Below are positions 17,766-26,824 of a DNA stretch of 64,000 bases, piece by piece. A program made the translations under genes and the position numbers. Every line of letters begins with the position of its first letter. Within the stretch, counting starts at the first letter, position 1. This stretch comes from an uncultured Lachnospiraceae bacterium (GTDB taxonomy: Bacteria > Bacillota > Clostridia > Lachnospirales > Lachnospiraceae), in assembly GCA_958402795.1 (NCBI GenBank), contig CATXUX010000010.1:1-64000 (forward strand). Reading direction: 5' to 3'. The notes under the pieces were generated by a model that searched no databases, was not told the origin of the DNA, and saw nothing but the letters and a program-made list of their open reading frames with translations.

Positions 17766-19772
17766 TCATTTCCGCAAAAGCTGCATCAGGCAGTCAAAGG
17801 ATTTTCTTCGTACCAGTTCCGCGATATCGTCCTGCCGCAGGAGCAGATCCGTTGTCGCCTCATAAAATTTCTGGATATTCGGATCTTCTGCATCCCCGAT
17901 CACGGTCAGGATGATCACCTGTACTTCCTCTCGCGCCCAGAATACCGGCCGGTCCAGTACCGCTACCGCAACAAACGTATGCTCTGTAAACACGTTATCC
18001 GGATGCGGGATCGCGACCAGATTTCCGTAATCTGTCGGAGACAGTTTCTCACGCCGCAGCACGGATTCATACAATTCTTCCGCTGTAAATTCGTGTTTCC
18101 TCTCTTCCAAGCCACTTTGCATCGTCCGCTCATATTCTTTACAGCCGCCCTTCTGTATCTTCGCCAGCCGTCCGCCGGTCTGCAGTGTTTTCACCACTCG
18201 TCTGCACAATTCCAGCAGCACCGTTTCCCGGTCTGTTCCTCCTATATCTGTAAAAAACAGCGTTTCCTGATAATACTCTTCCAAAAAATCCCTGCTTTCC
18301 CGTTCAAGCAGCTTTCGTACCGCTATTTTATCACTGTCTTTCAGAAATGAACTCACTTCCAGAACCGGAACCGGAACATAAGAAGAAACCGGCACTGTCG
18401 TCAATACATAATCCACTTTTGAAAAGTCAAACGCCTTGACCTCGTACAGATTGCAGGTATACAGTTTATCAATATAATCCTTAAATTCATTCTGATACCG
18501 GTATTTTAATAACTGCGAGCTGCTCCTGCCTGACGCACAGACGATCAGAACCGAATACCGCTTTCTTCCGCCCTTTTGCTGCTCCAGCGCAAGTTCAAAA
18601 ATCTCCGCCAGTTCCCCGGTCTCATCTTCTGAAATTTCACACTGAAAATATTCTTTTAATACAGACGCAGCCTGTGCAGCAATCGTATATGCAAAGATAT
18701 AATTCTCCCTGATCTCATCCAGCATGGGATTACGCAGCAGGATATGATATTTTAACCGGATACTCATCGGCATCAAATGCTGTGCCAGCGTAGTCCGCAG
18801 CTCCCGGTTTTCACGAAAATCAATCTGGAACTCCCGGTACACCAGCTCCAGCATTTGCTCTGCCAGCTCTTCCAGATCGCCGTCCCTCTCCTGATTTTCT
18901 CTGTCTTCTTTATCCGTAAACGCGTCCTGCTCTTTCCGGCTGTCTGCCGCAGATTTTCCAAGAAGCAGCAGTGCAAGATAGTCTTGCTCCTCCTTGGGAA
19001 ATGTCAGTGCATATTCCGCCTCCAGCGCTTCCGTCAGGCTCCGCACAAACCCTCGCTTTGCCTCATTCATCGCAGGGATCTGCTCCGTCTGTGCATACTG
19101 TCCCTGCCGGATCCTGCGCACAGCGATATAGATATGCTCCACAAAATCATTGTAGGAAATATCAGAAAACCCGATATCGTATTTCTGCGTACACCGATAT
19201 ACGATCTGACCGATATTCTGTAATTCCTCCGTCTGACGCTGGCGCCCCATGCCGTCCAGTCCATCTCCCTTGACGAAAATATCCGTCATGCACTGACGGA
19301 TATCCAGCTCCTTTCCTTTCACGCGGATTCCATAGTTCGGCTTCTTCTCAATCGAGAGATGATACTTCCGGTAAACTTCCTCCACCTGCTTCAGCGCGTT
19401 TGTCAGCGTCCCTCTGGAAATATAAAGGAAATCACAGAGCATATCCGCTTTCACATAGTCGTTTTGATTCAGAAGATACGCCAGCAGATAATTTGTACGC
19501 TCTCCTGCCGTGGACGGAACCCGCTGAGAGTCCTCTTCCTGACACTCCAGGAACTTCCGTATTTCCGGGCGCTTTTCCGGCTCAATATAATACCCGTACC
19601 GGGGTTTTGACAAAATCGCCGCCCCACTCTTTTCCAGTGCACCGTTCAGCTCCTTGATCCGCATCCGGACCGTCTTTACACCGATTCCAAGCTGCCCTGC
19701 AAGTTCCGTTGCAGTAATATATTCCGTTTTCAATAATAATTGCAATATCTTACGTTCCTGCAGACTCAGCAT
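17766..19772 (-). CDS. LicR/MtlR-type PTS-regulated transcriptional activator (BglG-like)
   Basis: A 668-residue multidomain regulator. It has an N-terminal HTH (about 1-55, LLKTEYITATELAGQLGI), a second Mga-like HTH (about 90-140), two PRD domains (about 185-290 and 300-410), a IIB-like domain with Cys in VLIVCASGRSSSQ, and a C-terminal IIA-like domain with the phospho-His in LVAIPHPDN. In this family the PTS phosphorylates PRD, IIB and IIA residues to switch activity according to sugar supply. No cognate IIC is adjacent, so the target operon is unknown. It is upstream of the two-component genes. Confidence 0.9.
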   Translation of the reverse strand: MLSLQERKILQLLLKTEYITATELAGQLGIGVKTVRMRIKELNGALEKSGAAILSKPRYGYYIEPEKRPEIRKFLECQEEDSQRVPSTAGERTNYLLAYLLNQNDYVKADMLCDFLYISRGTLTNALKQVEEVYRKYHLSIEKKPNYGIRVKGKELDIRQCMTDIFVKGDGLDGMGRQRQTEELQNIGQIVYRCTQKYDIGFSDISYNDFVEHIYIAVRRIRQGQYAQTEQIPAMNEAKRGFVRSLTEALEAEYALTFPKEEQDYLALLLLGKSAADSRKEQDAFTDKEDRENQERDGDLEELAEQMLELVYREFQIDFRENRELRTTLAQHLMPMSIRLKYHILLRNPMLDEIRENYIFAYTIAAQAASVLKEYFQCEISEDETGELAEIFELALEQQKGGRKRYSVLIVCASGRSSSQLLKYRYQNEFKDYIDKLYTCNLYEVKAFDFSKVDYVLTTVPVSSYVPVPVLEVSSFLKDSDKIAVRKLLERESRDFLEEYYQETLFFTDIGGTDRETVLLELCRRVVKTLQTGGRLAKIQKGGCKEYERTMQSGLEERKHEFTAEELYESVLRREKLSPTDYGNLVAIPHPDNVFTEHTFVAVAVLDRPVFWAREEVQVIILTVIGDAEDPNIQKFYEATTDLLLRQDDIAELVRRKSFDCLMQLLRK

Positions 19773-19814
19773 CTTTGCCGCACCTCACTTTGCTCTTCCA
19801 CAAATCATATCCCA

Positions 19815-19843
19815 ATTATATCGCAAAGAGAGAGAAAAGACAA
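19815..19843 (-). promoter_or_regulatory. Promoter of the LicR-like gene
   Basis: Minus strand TTGTCT (19838-19843), 17-base spacer, TATAAT (19815-19820). Confidence 0.7.
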
Positions 19844-19855
19844 ACCTTATACGCA

Positions 19856-19884
19856 TAAAAACTGCCCGGCGAGACACCGGGCAG
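19856..19884 (-). terminator. Terminator of the alpha-xylosidase unit
   Basis: On the minus strand, stem CTGCCCGG/CCGGGCAG with a 7-base loop, followed by TTTTT. Confidence 0.9.
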
Positions 19885-19890
19885 GATCAC

Positions 19891-22149
19891 CTATTTTACT
19901 ACGATCTTACAGCCTTCATTTCCCAAAGACTTGATTTTCCATGACGGCGGCATACTTCCTCCGTCCACAGAAAGTTCAATCTGCAAACCAGTCCGCTTTG
20001 CAAAGACCGTGCAGACAATATTTCCGTCCGTATCCGGTATGCCCACAGAGCTTTCTGCCCCATCCTCAAATTCAGAAATGCAGAGTGTCGTCCCTTCTGT
20101 ATAATCATAATCCGGTCTGCTGTCACATGCTCCCATCGGCAGGATCGTATTGGGCCGCACCAGCAGTGGAAGCGTAAAGTAGTCAAACGTTTCTTTCATC
20201 CACTTTCCGCCCTCGTACATCTTACCGGTCAGCAGGTTCATCCATTTTCCTTCCGGAATATAGTATTCCACTTCTCCGTTTTCTTTAAAGACCGGCGCCA
20301 CCAGCAATGATTCTCCGAACATATACTGCTTATCCAGGGTTTCGCATGCCCGGTCTCCCGGAAATTCCACCACCATCGGCCGGAGCATCGGAACTCCGGT
20401 AAGATGTGTCTCCACTGCCTGACCATACAGATACGGCATCAGTCTGCACTTCAGATTTACAAATTTCTTCAGCACATCGCAGCTTTCTTCGTCAAACAGC
20501 CACGGTACCCGGTAAGAAACACCGCCGTGCAGACGGCTGTGGGAGGAAAGCATCCCGAATGCCGCCCATCTTTTATAAATATCCGGCGTCGCGGTCTGCT
20601 CAAATCCACTCATATCATGACTCCAGAATCCAAAACCACATACCGCCAGCGATAATCCGCCCCGAAGAGTTTCCGCCATAGATGTGTAGGTTGCCGAACA
20701 GTCACCGCCCCAATGAACCGGGAACTTCTGTCCGCCTGCCGAAGCCGACCTTGCAAATACAACCGCCTGATTTTTTCCGAGCCGCCGCTCCAGAAGGCTG
20801 AATACTGTCTGGTTATACAGAATGGAATAATAGTTATGCATTTTCACCGGATCCGATCCGTCAAAATATACGACATCCTTTACCGGAATCCGCTCGCCAA
20901 AATCTGTCTTGAAACAGTCTACTCCCATATCGATCAGCCGCTCCAGCTTACCCTGATACCATTTCACGGCATCCGGATTCGTAAAATCAATGACTGCCAT
21001 TCCCGCCTGCCAGAGATCCGTCTGCCAGACAGCGCCGTTCCTCAATCTGATCAGATATCCCGCTTCGCAGGCTTCGTCAAACAGTTTTGAATTCTGGGCA
21101 ATATAGGGATTGATCCACACACAGATCTTCAGCCCCCTGTCATGGTAACGCTTCAGCATACTTTCCGGCTCTTCCGTAACTGCACTGTCCCATTCAAAGT
21201 TGCACCACTCATATCCATGCATCCAGAAGCTGTCAAAATGAAAGACACTTACCGGAATCTCCCGCCGTTCCATTTCATCCAAAAACTCTGTAGCAATCTT
21301 TTCATTATAATCTGTAGAAAATGAAGTTGACAGCCACAGTCCGAACGTCCACGCCGGAGGCAGCGCCGGTCTGCCTGTCAAAGCTGTATAAGCAGAAATC
21401 ACCTTCTTTGGACTTCCTCCGCCAATGATATAATAATCCAGCCGTTCCCCTTCCACTGAGAATTGGACTCTCTCCACCTTTTCACTTGCAATTTCAAAAG
21501 AAACATCCCCAAGATGATCTACGAGGACTCCATATCCTTTATTACTGAGATAGAACGGAATATTCTTATAAGTAAGTTCACTTGCTGTTCCGCCATCTTC
21601 ATTCCACATATCGACAACCTGCCCGTTTTTCACAAACGGAGTGAACCGCTCTCCCAATCCATAGAAATACTCGTCCACATCAATCGCAAGCTGCTCCAGC
21701 ATATAATTTTTCCCGGTACTCCGGTCATGCATATGCGCCATATTCCGGTAGCTTGTCTCTGTTAATCTTCGTTCTTCGTCATAATACTCAATCTTCCAGC
21801 TATTTGCCAGCTTACAGATCACCGCAGTCACGCTGCCCGATTTATAATAAATGTGTTCTTCGTCCTCTGTGATACGAACATCGGGATCTGTATTCTCCAC
21901 TTCGATAAACGGTCCCCTGCAGGGATATCCCTTAAAATGGACCAGCGATACCTTGATCACATTCTCTGCCGGACTGGTCAGCGTAACTGTCATGGAAGGA
22001 ATATTGACTGTGCCTGCCCGCCCCGGAACATGTGTACTCGGCGCAAATACAGTAAGCTGCTTTCCTTCGATTCTATGGTACCCATACTCTACCGCATAAA
22101 TTGGCTCAATGTCCTTTCTTGTCAGCCAATACCCATTTGTAAACTTCAT
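19891..22149 (-). CDS. yicI: GH31 alpha-xylosidase
   Basis: A 752-residue glycoside hydrolase of family 31, YicI type, which removes alpha-linked xylose from the non-reducing end of xyloglucan oligosaccharides or isoprimeverose. The nucleophile Asp is in CFKTDFGERIP at about residue 416, the same number as in E. coli YicI. The acid/base Asp is in VHWGGDCSATY at about 483. The context FDGSDPVKMHNYY is also that of YicI. There is no signal peptide, so it acts on imported oligosaccharides. It lies 44 bases after lacI and is served by the ABC importer upstream. Confidence 0.92.
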   Translation of the reverse strand: MKFTNGYWLTRKDIEPIYAVEYGYHRIEGKQLTVFAPSTHVPGRAGTVNIPSMTVTLTSPAENVIKVSLVHFKGYPCRGPFIEVENTDPDVRITEDEEHIYYKSGSVTAVICKLANSWKIEYYDEERRLTETSYRNMAHMHDRSTGKNYMLEQLAIDVDEYFYGLGERFTPFVKNGQVVDMWNEDGGTASELTYKNIPFYLSNKGYGVLVDHLGDVSFEIASEKVERVQFSVEGERLDYYIIGGGSPKKVISAYTALTGRPALPPAWTFGLWLSTSFSTDYNEKIATEFLDEMERREIPVSVFHFDSFWMHGYEWCNFEWDSAVTEEPESMLKRYHDRGLKICVWINPYIAQNSKLFDEACEAGYLIRLRNGAVWQTDLWQAGMAVIDFTNPDAVKWYQGKLERLIDMGVDCFKTDFGERIPVKDVVYFDGSDPVKMHNYYSILYNQTVFSLLERRLGKNQAVVFARSASAGGQKFPVHWGGDCSATYTSMAETLRGGLSLAVCGFGFWSHDMSGFEQTATPDIYKRWAAFGMLSSHSRLHGGVSYRVPWLFDEESCDVLKKFVNLKCRLMPYLYGQAVETHLTGVPMLRPMVVEFPGDRACETLDKQYMFGESLLVAPVFKENGEVEYYIPEGKWMNLLTGKMYEGGKWMKETFDYFTLPLLVRPNTILPMGACDSRPDYDYTEGTTLCISEFEDGAESSVGIPDTDGNIVCTVFAKRTGLQIELSVDGGSMPPSWKIKSLGNEGCKIVVK

Positions 22150-22193
22150 AAAAACTCCTCCAACAATCCTAATGTAACTGATACGATTGCATT

Positions 22194-23231
22194 TTAAATT
22201 TCATTGATTGCTCTGGTTGAGCCTCCGATTATCAATTCTCCGTCAAAAACAATTCTCTGATGACCGCTGCCTTCTTCAATCTCACGGAACAAAACTTCCA
22301 GTGTCTTCTCCGTCATCTCCTTGATCGGCTGGCGGATCGTCGTGATCGAAGGGCAGTAAAATTCGGTGATCCTGAGTCCGTCATAACCCGCGACAGAATA
22401 ATCCTGCGGAACCCGCTTTCCCATATCATACATTGCTTTGCACGCTCCGATCGCCATATAGTCAGACGCCGCATAAAGAGCCGTAAATTCTTCCCCCGAT
22501 TCCAGCAGCCGCTTCGTTAATATGTATCCGTTCTCCATCGAATAATCGCTCTGCTTCGGTTTCATTTTACAGATCAGCTTCGGATCCGGCTCGATACCAT
22601 GTGCTTTCAGCGCTTTGATATATCCGTTATACCGGAGTTTTCCGATACTCCGGTCATCCTCGGATGCTGTCAGGATTGCAATCCGACGGTGTCCGATCCT
22701 GCACAGATAGTCCACCATCTTGTAGCTTTCCTGCTCATCATCTACATATACCGAAGAGCTTACTTCGTCCGCCCATGCATCATTCATCCGCATAGACGAA
22801 AGAATAAACGGTACAGACAACTGCTTCAGCTTCTCCTGTGCATGATCAAAATATCCGCCCAGAAACACAATGCCCTTTAACCGCTTTTCCTTCATCAGTT
22901 CTATCGCCGTATCGATTTCATCCGCGGTATCCTCGACCTGATGAATATAAAGATTATACTTCTTTTGTGCAACATACTTCTGCCCGGACCGGATCATCTC
23001 TGAAACAAAAGTATTATTGATTCCCTTCGCAAGAACAGCAATCGTATTCGACTCGATTCTTTTTAAATTACGCGCACTGTTATTTGGAATATAGTTATAC
23101 TCTTTGATTACTGCATTCACCCTTGCTTTTGTCTCATCATTGATCGCCGGATGGTCATTGATCGCGCGGGATACGGTGCTCACCCCTACCCCGCATATTT
23201 TTGCGATATCTTTAATCGTAACCTGACTCAT
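22194..23231 (-). CDS. LacI-family transcriptional repressor
   Basis: A 345-residue regulator. The N-terminal HTH (VTIKDIAKICGVGVSTVSRAI) and hinge (NNSARNLK) are classic, followed by a periplasmic-binding-like sugar sensor with FTALYAASDYMAIGACKA and YDGLRITEFYCPSITTI. It lies between the permease and the alpha-xylosidase genes with its own promoter. The three LacI-type palindromes upstream of the binding-protein gene are its likely targets. The inducer is probably an alpha-xyloside, inferred from the neighbours. Confidence 0.93.
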   Translation of the reverse strand: MSQVTIKDIAKICGVGVSTVSRAINDHPAINDETKARVNAVIKEYNYIPNNSARNLKRIESNTIAVLAKGINNTFVSEMIRSGQKYVAQKKYNLYIHQVEDTADEIDTAIELMKEKRLKGIVFLGGYFDHAQEKLKQLSVPFILSSMRMNDAWADEVSSSVYVDDEQESYKMVDYLCRIGHRRIAILTASEDDRSIGKLRYNGYIKALKAHGIEPDPKLICKMKPKQSDYSMENGYILTKRLLESGEEFTALYAASDYMAIGACKAMYDMGKRVPQDYSVAGYDGLRITEFYCPSITTIRQPIKEMTEKTLEVLFREIEEGSGHQRIVFDGELIIGGSTRAINEI

Positions 23232-23266
23232 TTTTTATCATCACCAATTCATTGATTTTGACTTAA

Positions 23267-23295
23267 ATTATAGCAATTCTCGTTCTAAAATGCAA
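23267..23295 (-). promoter_or_regulatory. Promoter of lacI-yicI
   Basis: Minus strand TTGCAT (23290-23295), 17-base spacer ending TGC, TATAAT (23267-23272), giving an extended -10. The leader is about 30 bases. Confidence 0.75.
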
Positions 23296-23307
23296 CAATC
23301 GGTACTA

Positions 23308-24180
23308 TCAGCCTTTCACTGCTCCCGCCGCAACGCCCTTGATGATATACTTCTGGCAGGACAGATAGAAAATAATGATCGGAATCATGGCAAGTACGAG
23401 CATCGCCATCATCGCTCCCATGTCAATCGAGCCATATCCGCCTTTTAAGTACTGTATCGCGATCGGGATCGTCATATAATCTGTACCCAGCAGAAGATAC
23501 GGAAGCAGATAATCATTCCAGATCCACATCGCATTCAAAATGGCTATGGTAATTGCCGTCGGCTTCAGCATCGGAAATACGATCTTAAAAAATGTCTGTA
23601 TCGGCGTACAGCCGTCGATCATCGCCGCTTCTTCCATTTCAATTGGAACCGCCTTCACGAATCCACAGAACATAAAGACGGAAAGTCCTGCCCCGAATCC
23701 CAGATAGATCACGATGATCCCGACCGGATTATCCAGACTCAGCATATTTGCGATCAAAGACATCGGGAACATTACCATCTGGAACGGCACGATCATCGCA
23801 AATGCAAACAGATAATACGCAATTTTGGACGCCAGCGTTTTCACTCTCGTGATATACCATGCTGTCATGGACGTAAACAATACGATCACCAGCACAGATG
23901 CAACAGTAATAAACAAAGAATAGCAGAACGCTTTCGGCAGTCCGGTCTTGGAGATTCCGCTGATATAATTTTCAATTCCCGCAAATGTCTCTGCATTCGG
24001 CAGTTCAAACGGGGCGTCGCTGATATAAAGCTTTCCTTTAAAGGAATTCATCAATACGATGGCGATCGGCGACAGGAACAGCACTGCCAGAATACTAAGG
24101 AAAACCGTCATGATCCGTCCGGTCTTCCTGCTCACTTCCATTGCTTCTATTTCTTTTCTTGCTTTCGGCGCTTTTCCCAT
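23308..24180 (-). CDS. Carbohydrate ABC transporter permease, MalG type
   Basis: A 290-residue inner-membrane permease with six TM helices and the EAA loop EEAAMIDGCTPIQTFFKIVFPML (contacts the ATPase). A CUT1-family MsiK-type ATPase is not encoded here; in Firmicutes one shared ATPase often serves many such systems. The stop of the MalF-type gene and this start share one base (TAATG), showing coupling. It works with the MalF partner and the binding protein upstream. Confidence 0.94.
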   Translation of the reverse strand: MGKAPKARKEIEAMEVSRKTGRIMTVFLSILAVLFLSPIAIVLMNSFKGKLYISDAPFELPNAETFAGIENYISGISKTGLPKAFCYSLFITVASVLVIVLFTSMTAWYITRVKTLASKIAYYLFAFAMIVPFQMVMFPMSLIANMLSLDNPVGIIVIYLGFGAGLSVFMFCGFVKAVPIEMEEAAMIDGCTPIQTFFKIVFPMLKPTAITIAILNAMWIWNDYLLPYLLLGTDYMTIPIAIQYLKGGYGSIDMGAMMAMLVLAMIPIIIFYLSCQKYIIKGVAAGAVKG

Positions 24181-25022
24181 TAGTTCTCGACCTCCTTGCT
24201 CCTTGTAAAGTACAACTGTGTCAGCGCGATCACCGCCACAATGATAAAGAAGATGACAGCCTTTGCCTGTCCGACGCCTTCCCAGCCGTTTCTTCCATAG
24301 AATGTATTATAAATATCAAGCGCAAGCATGGAAGAATCCTTGCCGGGAGCGCCAGCAGTCAGCGCCAGATTCTGGTCAAACAATTTGAACGAATTGGTCA
24401 GTGTTAAAAACAGGCAGATCGTAAAGGAAGGCATTACAAGCGGGATCGTCACCTTATATAATGTCTGAAATTTCGTTGCCCCGTCAATCTTCGCCGCCTC
24501 GACAATATCTGTAGATATATTTTGGATTCCGGCAATGTAAATGATCATCATATAACCGATTAACTGCCAGTTCATCAGGATAACCAGTCCCCAGAAGCCA
24601 TATTTGGCATCCATTGACAGTGTTACTCCGAATTTATAAAGCACTCCGTTGATAATCAGCTGCCAGATGTACCCCAATACAATACCACCAATTAAGTTCG
24701 GCATAAAAAAGGCTGTCCTGAACAGATTCGTTCCCTTGATTCCCTTGGTCAGCGCCAGCGCCAGAAGAAACGCAAAAATATTAATCGTAATGACTGACAC
24801 CACCGTAAATTTCACGGTAAATATCAGCGCGTTAATGAAATCTTCATTAGAAAATGCTTTTATATAGTTAGAAAATCCAACCACCTGCGCGTCCGCTACT
24901 GTGGTAAATTTACAAAATGACAAATATATTCCTATTATAAATGGCGCCAGAAATGAAACGACAAATGCAATATATGTTGGCAGCGCAAATATCGGAAAAT
25001 ACCTTTTCATCGCCTTTTGCAT
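24180..25022 (-). CDS. Carbohydrate ABC transporter permease, MalF type
   Basis: A 280-residue permease with six TM helices and the EAA loop EAAKIDGATKFQTLYKVTIP. It is a CUT1-family partner of the MalG-type protein. The length is that of LacF/MsmF rather than the longer E. coli MalF. It follows the binding-protein gene by 83 bases that contain a stem-loop (25047-25068). Confidence 0.94.
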   Translation of the reverse strand: MQKAMKRYFPIFALPTYIAFVVSFLAPFIIGIYLSFCKFTTVADAQVVGFSNYIKAFSNEDFINALIFTVKFTVVSVITINIFAFLLALALTKGIKGTNLFRTAFFMPNLIGGIVLGYIWQLIINGVLYKFGVTLSMDAKYGFWGLVILMNWQLIGYMMIIYIAGIQNISTDIVEAAKIDGATKFQTLYKVTIPLVMPSFTICLFLTLTNSFKLFDQNLALTAGAPGKDSSMLALDIYNTFYGRNGWEGVGQAKAVIFFIIVAVIALTQLYFTRSKEVEN

Positions 25023-25046
25023 AGAAAACCATCCTTTCTGAAATGA

Positions 25047-25068
25047 GGCTGCCTCAGTGCGGGCAGCC
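25047..25068 (-). other. Intercistronic stem-loop between binding protein and permease
   Basis: GGCTGCC/GGCAGCC with an 8-base loop. There is no U-run in the minus-strand direction, so it is more likely an mRNA stabiliser or processing site that sets binding protein above permease levels, as in many ABC sugar operons. Confidence 0.55.
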
Positions 25069-25105
25069 CCTTTTTAACAGTTACTCATTCTGCTTTACGA
25101 ATATA

Positions 25106-26455
25106 CTACTCATTTAACGCTTCTTTCTCATACGCCCAGTCTTCTACGAGGTTATCTACTACTTCATCCCACTCAATTCCTCCCTGTACATACTGCAGAA
25201 GATCTGCCGCAAAATTATTCTTAAACTCCACGCTCGGGAATGTTGTATACACCCATCCCGGATTCTCCAGATTTTCATCAGACATTGCAGTCATAACCAG
25301 CTTTGCAAGCGGATCGTTCGGAACTTCATCTTCTGTGAACGTATCAAACGGAGCGATAAATCCCAGATCATTGATGACATATTCTTTGCCTTTATCAGAG
25401 GTAAATACTCATTCAAAGAAATCGATCGTTGCCTGCTGGTCCGCCTCGCTTGCTTTGCTGTTTACACACAGGAAACCTTCTGTACCGATACACAGTCCCT
25501 GATTCTCTTCTCCGTCCACGCCTGTATAAATCGGAAGGAATTTAATATTCTCTTCTGTAACAACATTTCCGTCTACACCCTTGATGGTGTTCCATGCCCA
25601 GTTGCCATTCTGAATCATCGCCACATTGCCAAGCGCAAACTCCGCCATAGAATCATCCACGGATTTGGAACCCAGAAGCTTCGGATCGGTACAGGAATTA
25701 TTGATATACAGATCGAAAATATTCTTATAATTATCAGAATATGTAAATTCAAGTTCATCTGTGTCCTGAACACCTTTATCCTTAAATTCATAGTATACCG
25801 GCACGTTCAGCGTGTGGGTATGCCATCTCCACTCTTCACCGGATTTTAAAGATGTAGATCCGAATACGCCTTCAATTCCCAGATCGTCCTTATGGACTGT
25901 CATATCCTCTACGACTTCTTTTAATGTATCAAAATTCTTGATTTCTTCTGCAGATGCGATATCCACAGCCTTGTCCGGCAATGCAAAATACTTCTGCATG
26001 ATCTCATCATTATAAATAATGCCGAAGCCTTCCACTACATATGGCATACCATACACACCGTTTCCATCCGCATCGGTCACTGCAAGATCCTTGTTCATCA
26101 GAGATTCGTACAACGTTGTATCTGACAGGTCAAGACAGTAATCCGCCCACTGCGCGTATCCGATCGGTCCGTTGATCTGAAATAATGTAGGCGCATCTTT
26201 TTTCGCCATCTCTGATTTCAGTGTTTGTTCATAGGTTCCTGACGCCGCAGTCTGCACCTTCACCTCTACACCGGTTTCTTCTGTATAGGCTTTTGCAATC
26301 TCTTCCCATACTTCCGACATTTCCGGTTTAAAATTCAGGAAATAGACCGAACCTTCCTCAGAATCTGAACTGCCCCCATTGGACCCGCATCCGATCGTAA
26401 GTCCCGCTGTCATGGCGCCTATGAGCAACATGGATACTAATTTTTTTGCTTTCAT
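25106..26455 (-). pseudogene. Sugar ABC transporter substrate-binding lipoprotein, interrupted by one in-frame TGA
   Basis: A CUT1-type solute-binding protein of about 449 residues if read through. The signal peptide ends in a lipobox (GLTIGC), so it is lipid-anchored. The frame is open from the ATG at 26455 (AAAGGAGGAGC upstream) to 25106 except for a TGA at 25409-25411. The residues around it read TIDFFE-stop-VFTSDKGKEYV, and Trp is expected there. A single G-to-A change (TGG to TGA) therefore cuts off the last 101 residues, including part of the C-terminal lobe. A true nonsense mutation, a sequencing error, or read-through are all possible. The downstream permeases are intact. Confidence 0.88.
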
Positions 26456-26490
26456 AACCTGCTCCTCCTTTGATAAAAGTTTTCTTGGTT

Positions 26491-26506
26491 TTGGTAACGT
26501 TTCCAA
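26491..26506. promoter_or_regulatory. LacI-type operator 1
   Basis: TTGGTAACGTTTCCAA, an imperfect palindrome with a central CG, the most gene-proximal of three similar boxes. It lies in the leader before the binding-protein gene. Confidence 0.7.
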
Positions 26507-26522
26507 AAAACTTTTTGAAAAA

Positions 26523-26538
26523 ATGGTATCGTTACCAA
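26523..26538. promoter_or_regulatory. LacI-type operator 2
   Basis: ATGGTATCGTTACCAA, 32 bases from operator 1, about three helical turns. Confidence 0.7.
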
Positions 26539-26556
26539 TTTTAGTTTTTAAAAAAG

Positions 26557-26572
26557 TTGGTACCGTTACCAA
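26557..26572. promoter_or_regulatory. LacI-type operator 3
   Basis: TTGGTACCGTTACCAA, 34 bases from operator 2. It begins about 12 bases downstream of the -10 element, so occupancy would block initiation or escape. Confidence 0.75.
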
Positions 26573-26583
26573 TCCTTGAGTTA

Positions 26584-26612
26584 AACATAGCATACCTGAA
26601 CTATATTTGCAA
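26584..26612 (-). promoter_or_regulatory. Promoter of the ABC sugar importer operon
   Basis: Minus strand TTGCAA (26607-26612), 17-base spacer, TATGTT (26584-26589). The three operators lie between it and the start codon, giving a leader of about 120 bases. Confidence 0.65.
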
Positions 26613-26753
26613 TACTAATTTTGAGAGTTTACTGCATTTCGTTTGTTTTTCACAATATTCTAATTGCTTTTTTGTATATTCTGCACATACGTCTGTTCCG
26701 CAACAATCTACTCCTATTCATTAATCATCGAATCTACAGTGAGCTAGAAAGCT

Positions 26754-26799
26754 AAAAAACAAGATGCCTACAGTAACAAATATATGCTACTGAGACATC
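26754..26799 (-). terminator. Terminator of the esterase gene
   Basis: On the minus strand, GATGTC/GGCATC plus an inner CAGTAGCA/TGTTACTG stem, then TTG and six T. The rest of the 26613-26824 gap is AT-rich with no visible gene. Confidence 0.75.
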
Positions 26800-26824
26800 C
26801 TATTTCCACTTTATTTTCTTGTAA

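Noticed and set aside
25047..25068. Intrinsic terminator between binding protein and permease genes
   Set aside because: The T-run is on the plus-strand side, but the operon is transcribed on the minus strand, so it cannot be a classic terminator there.
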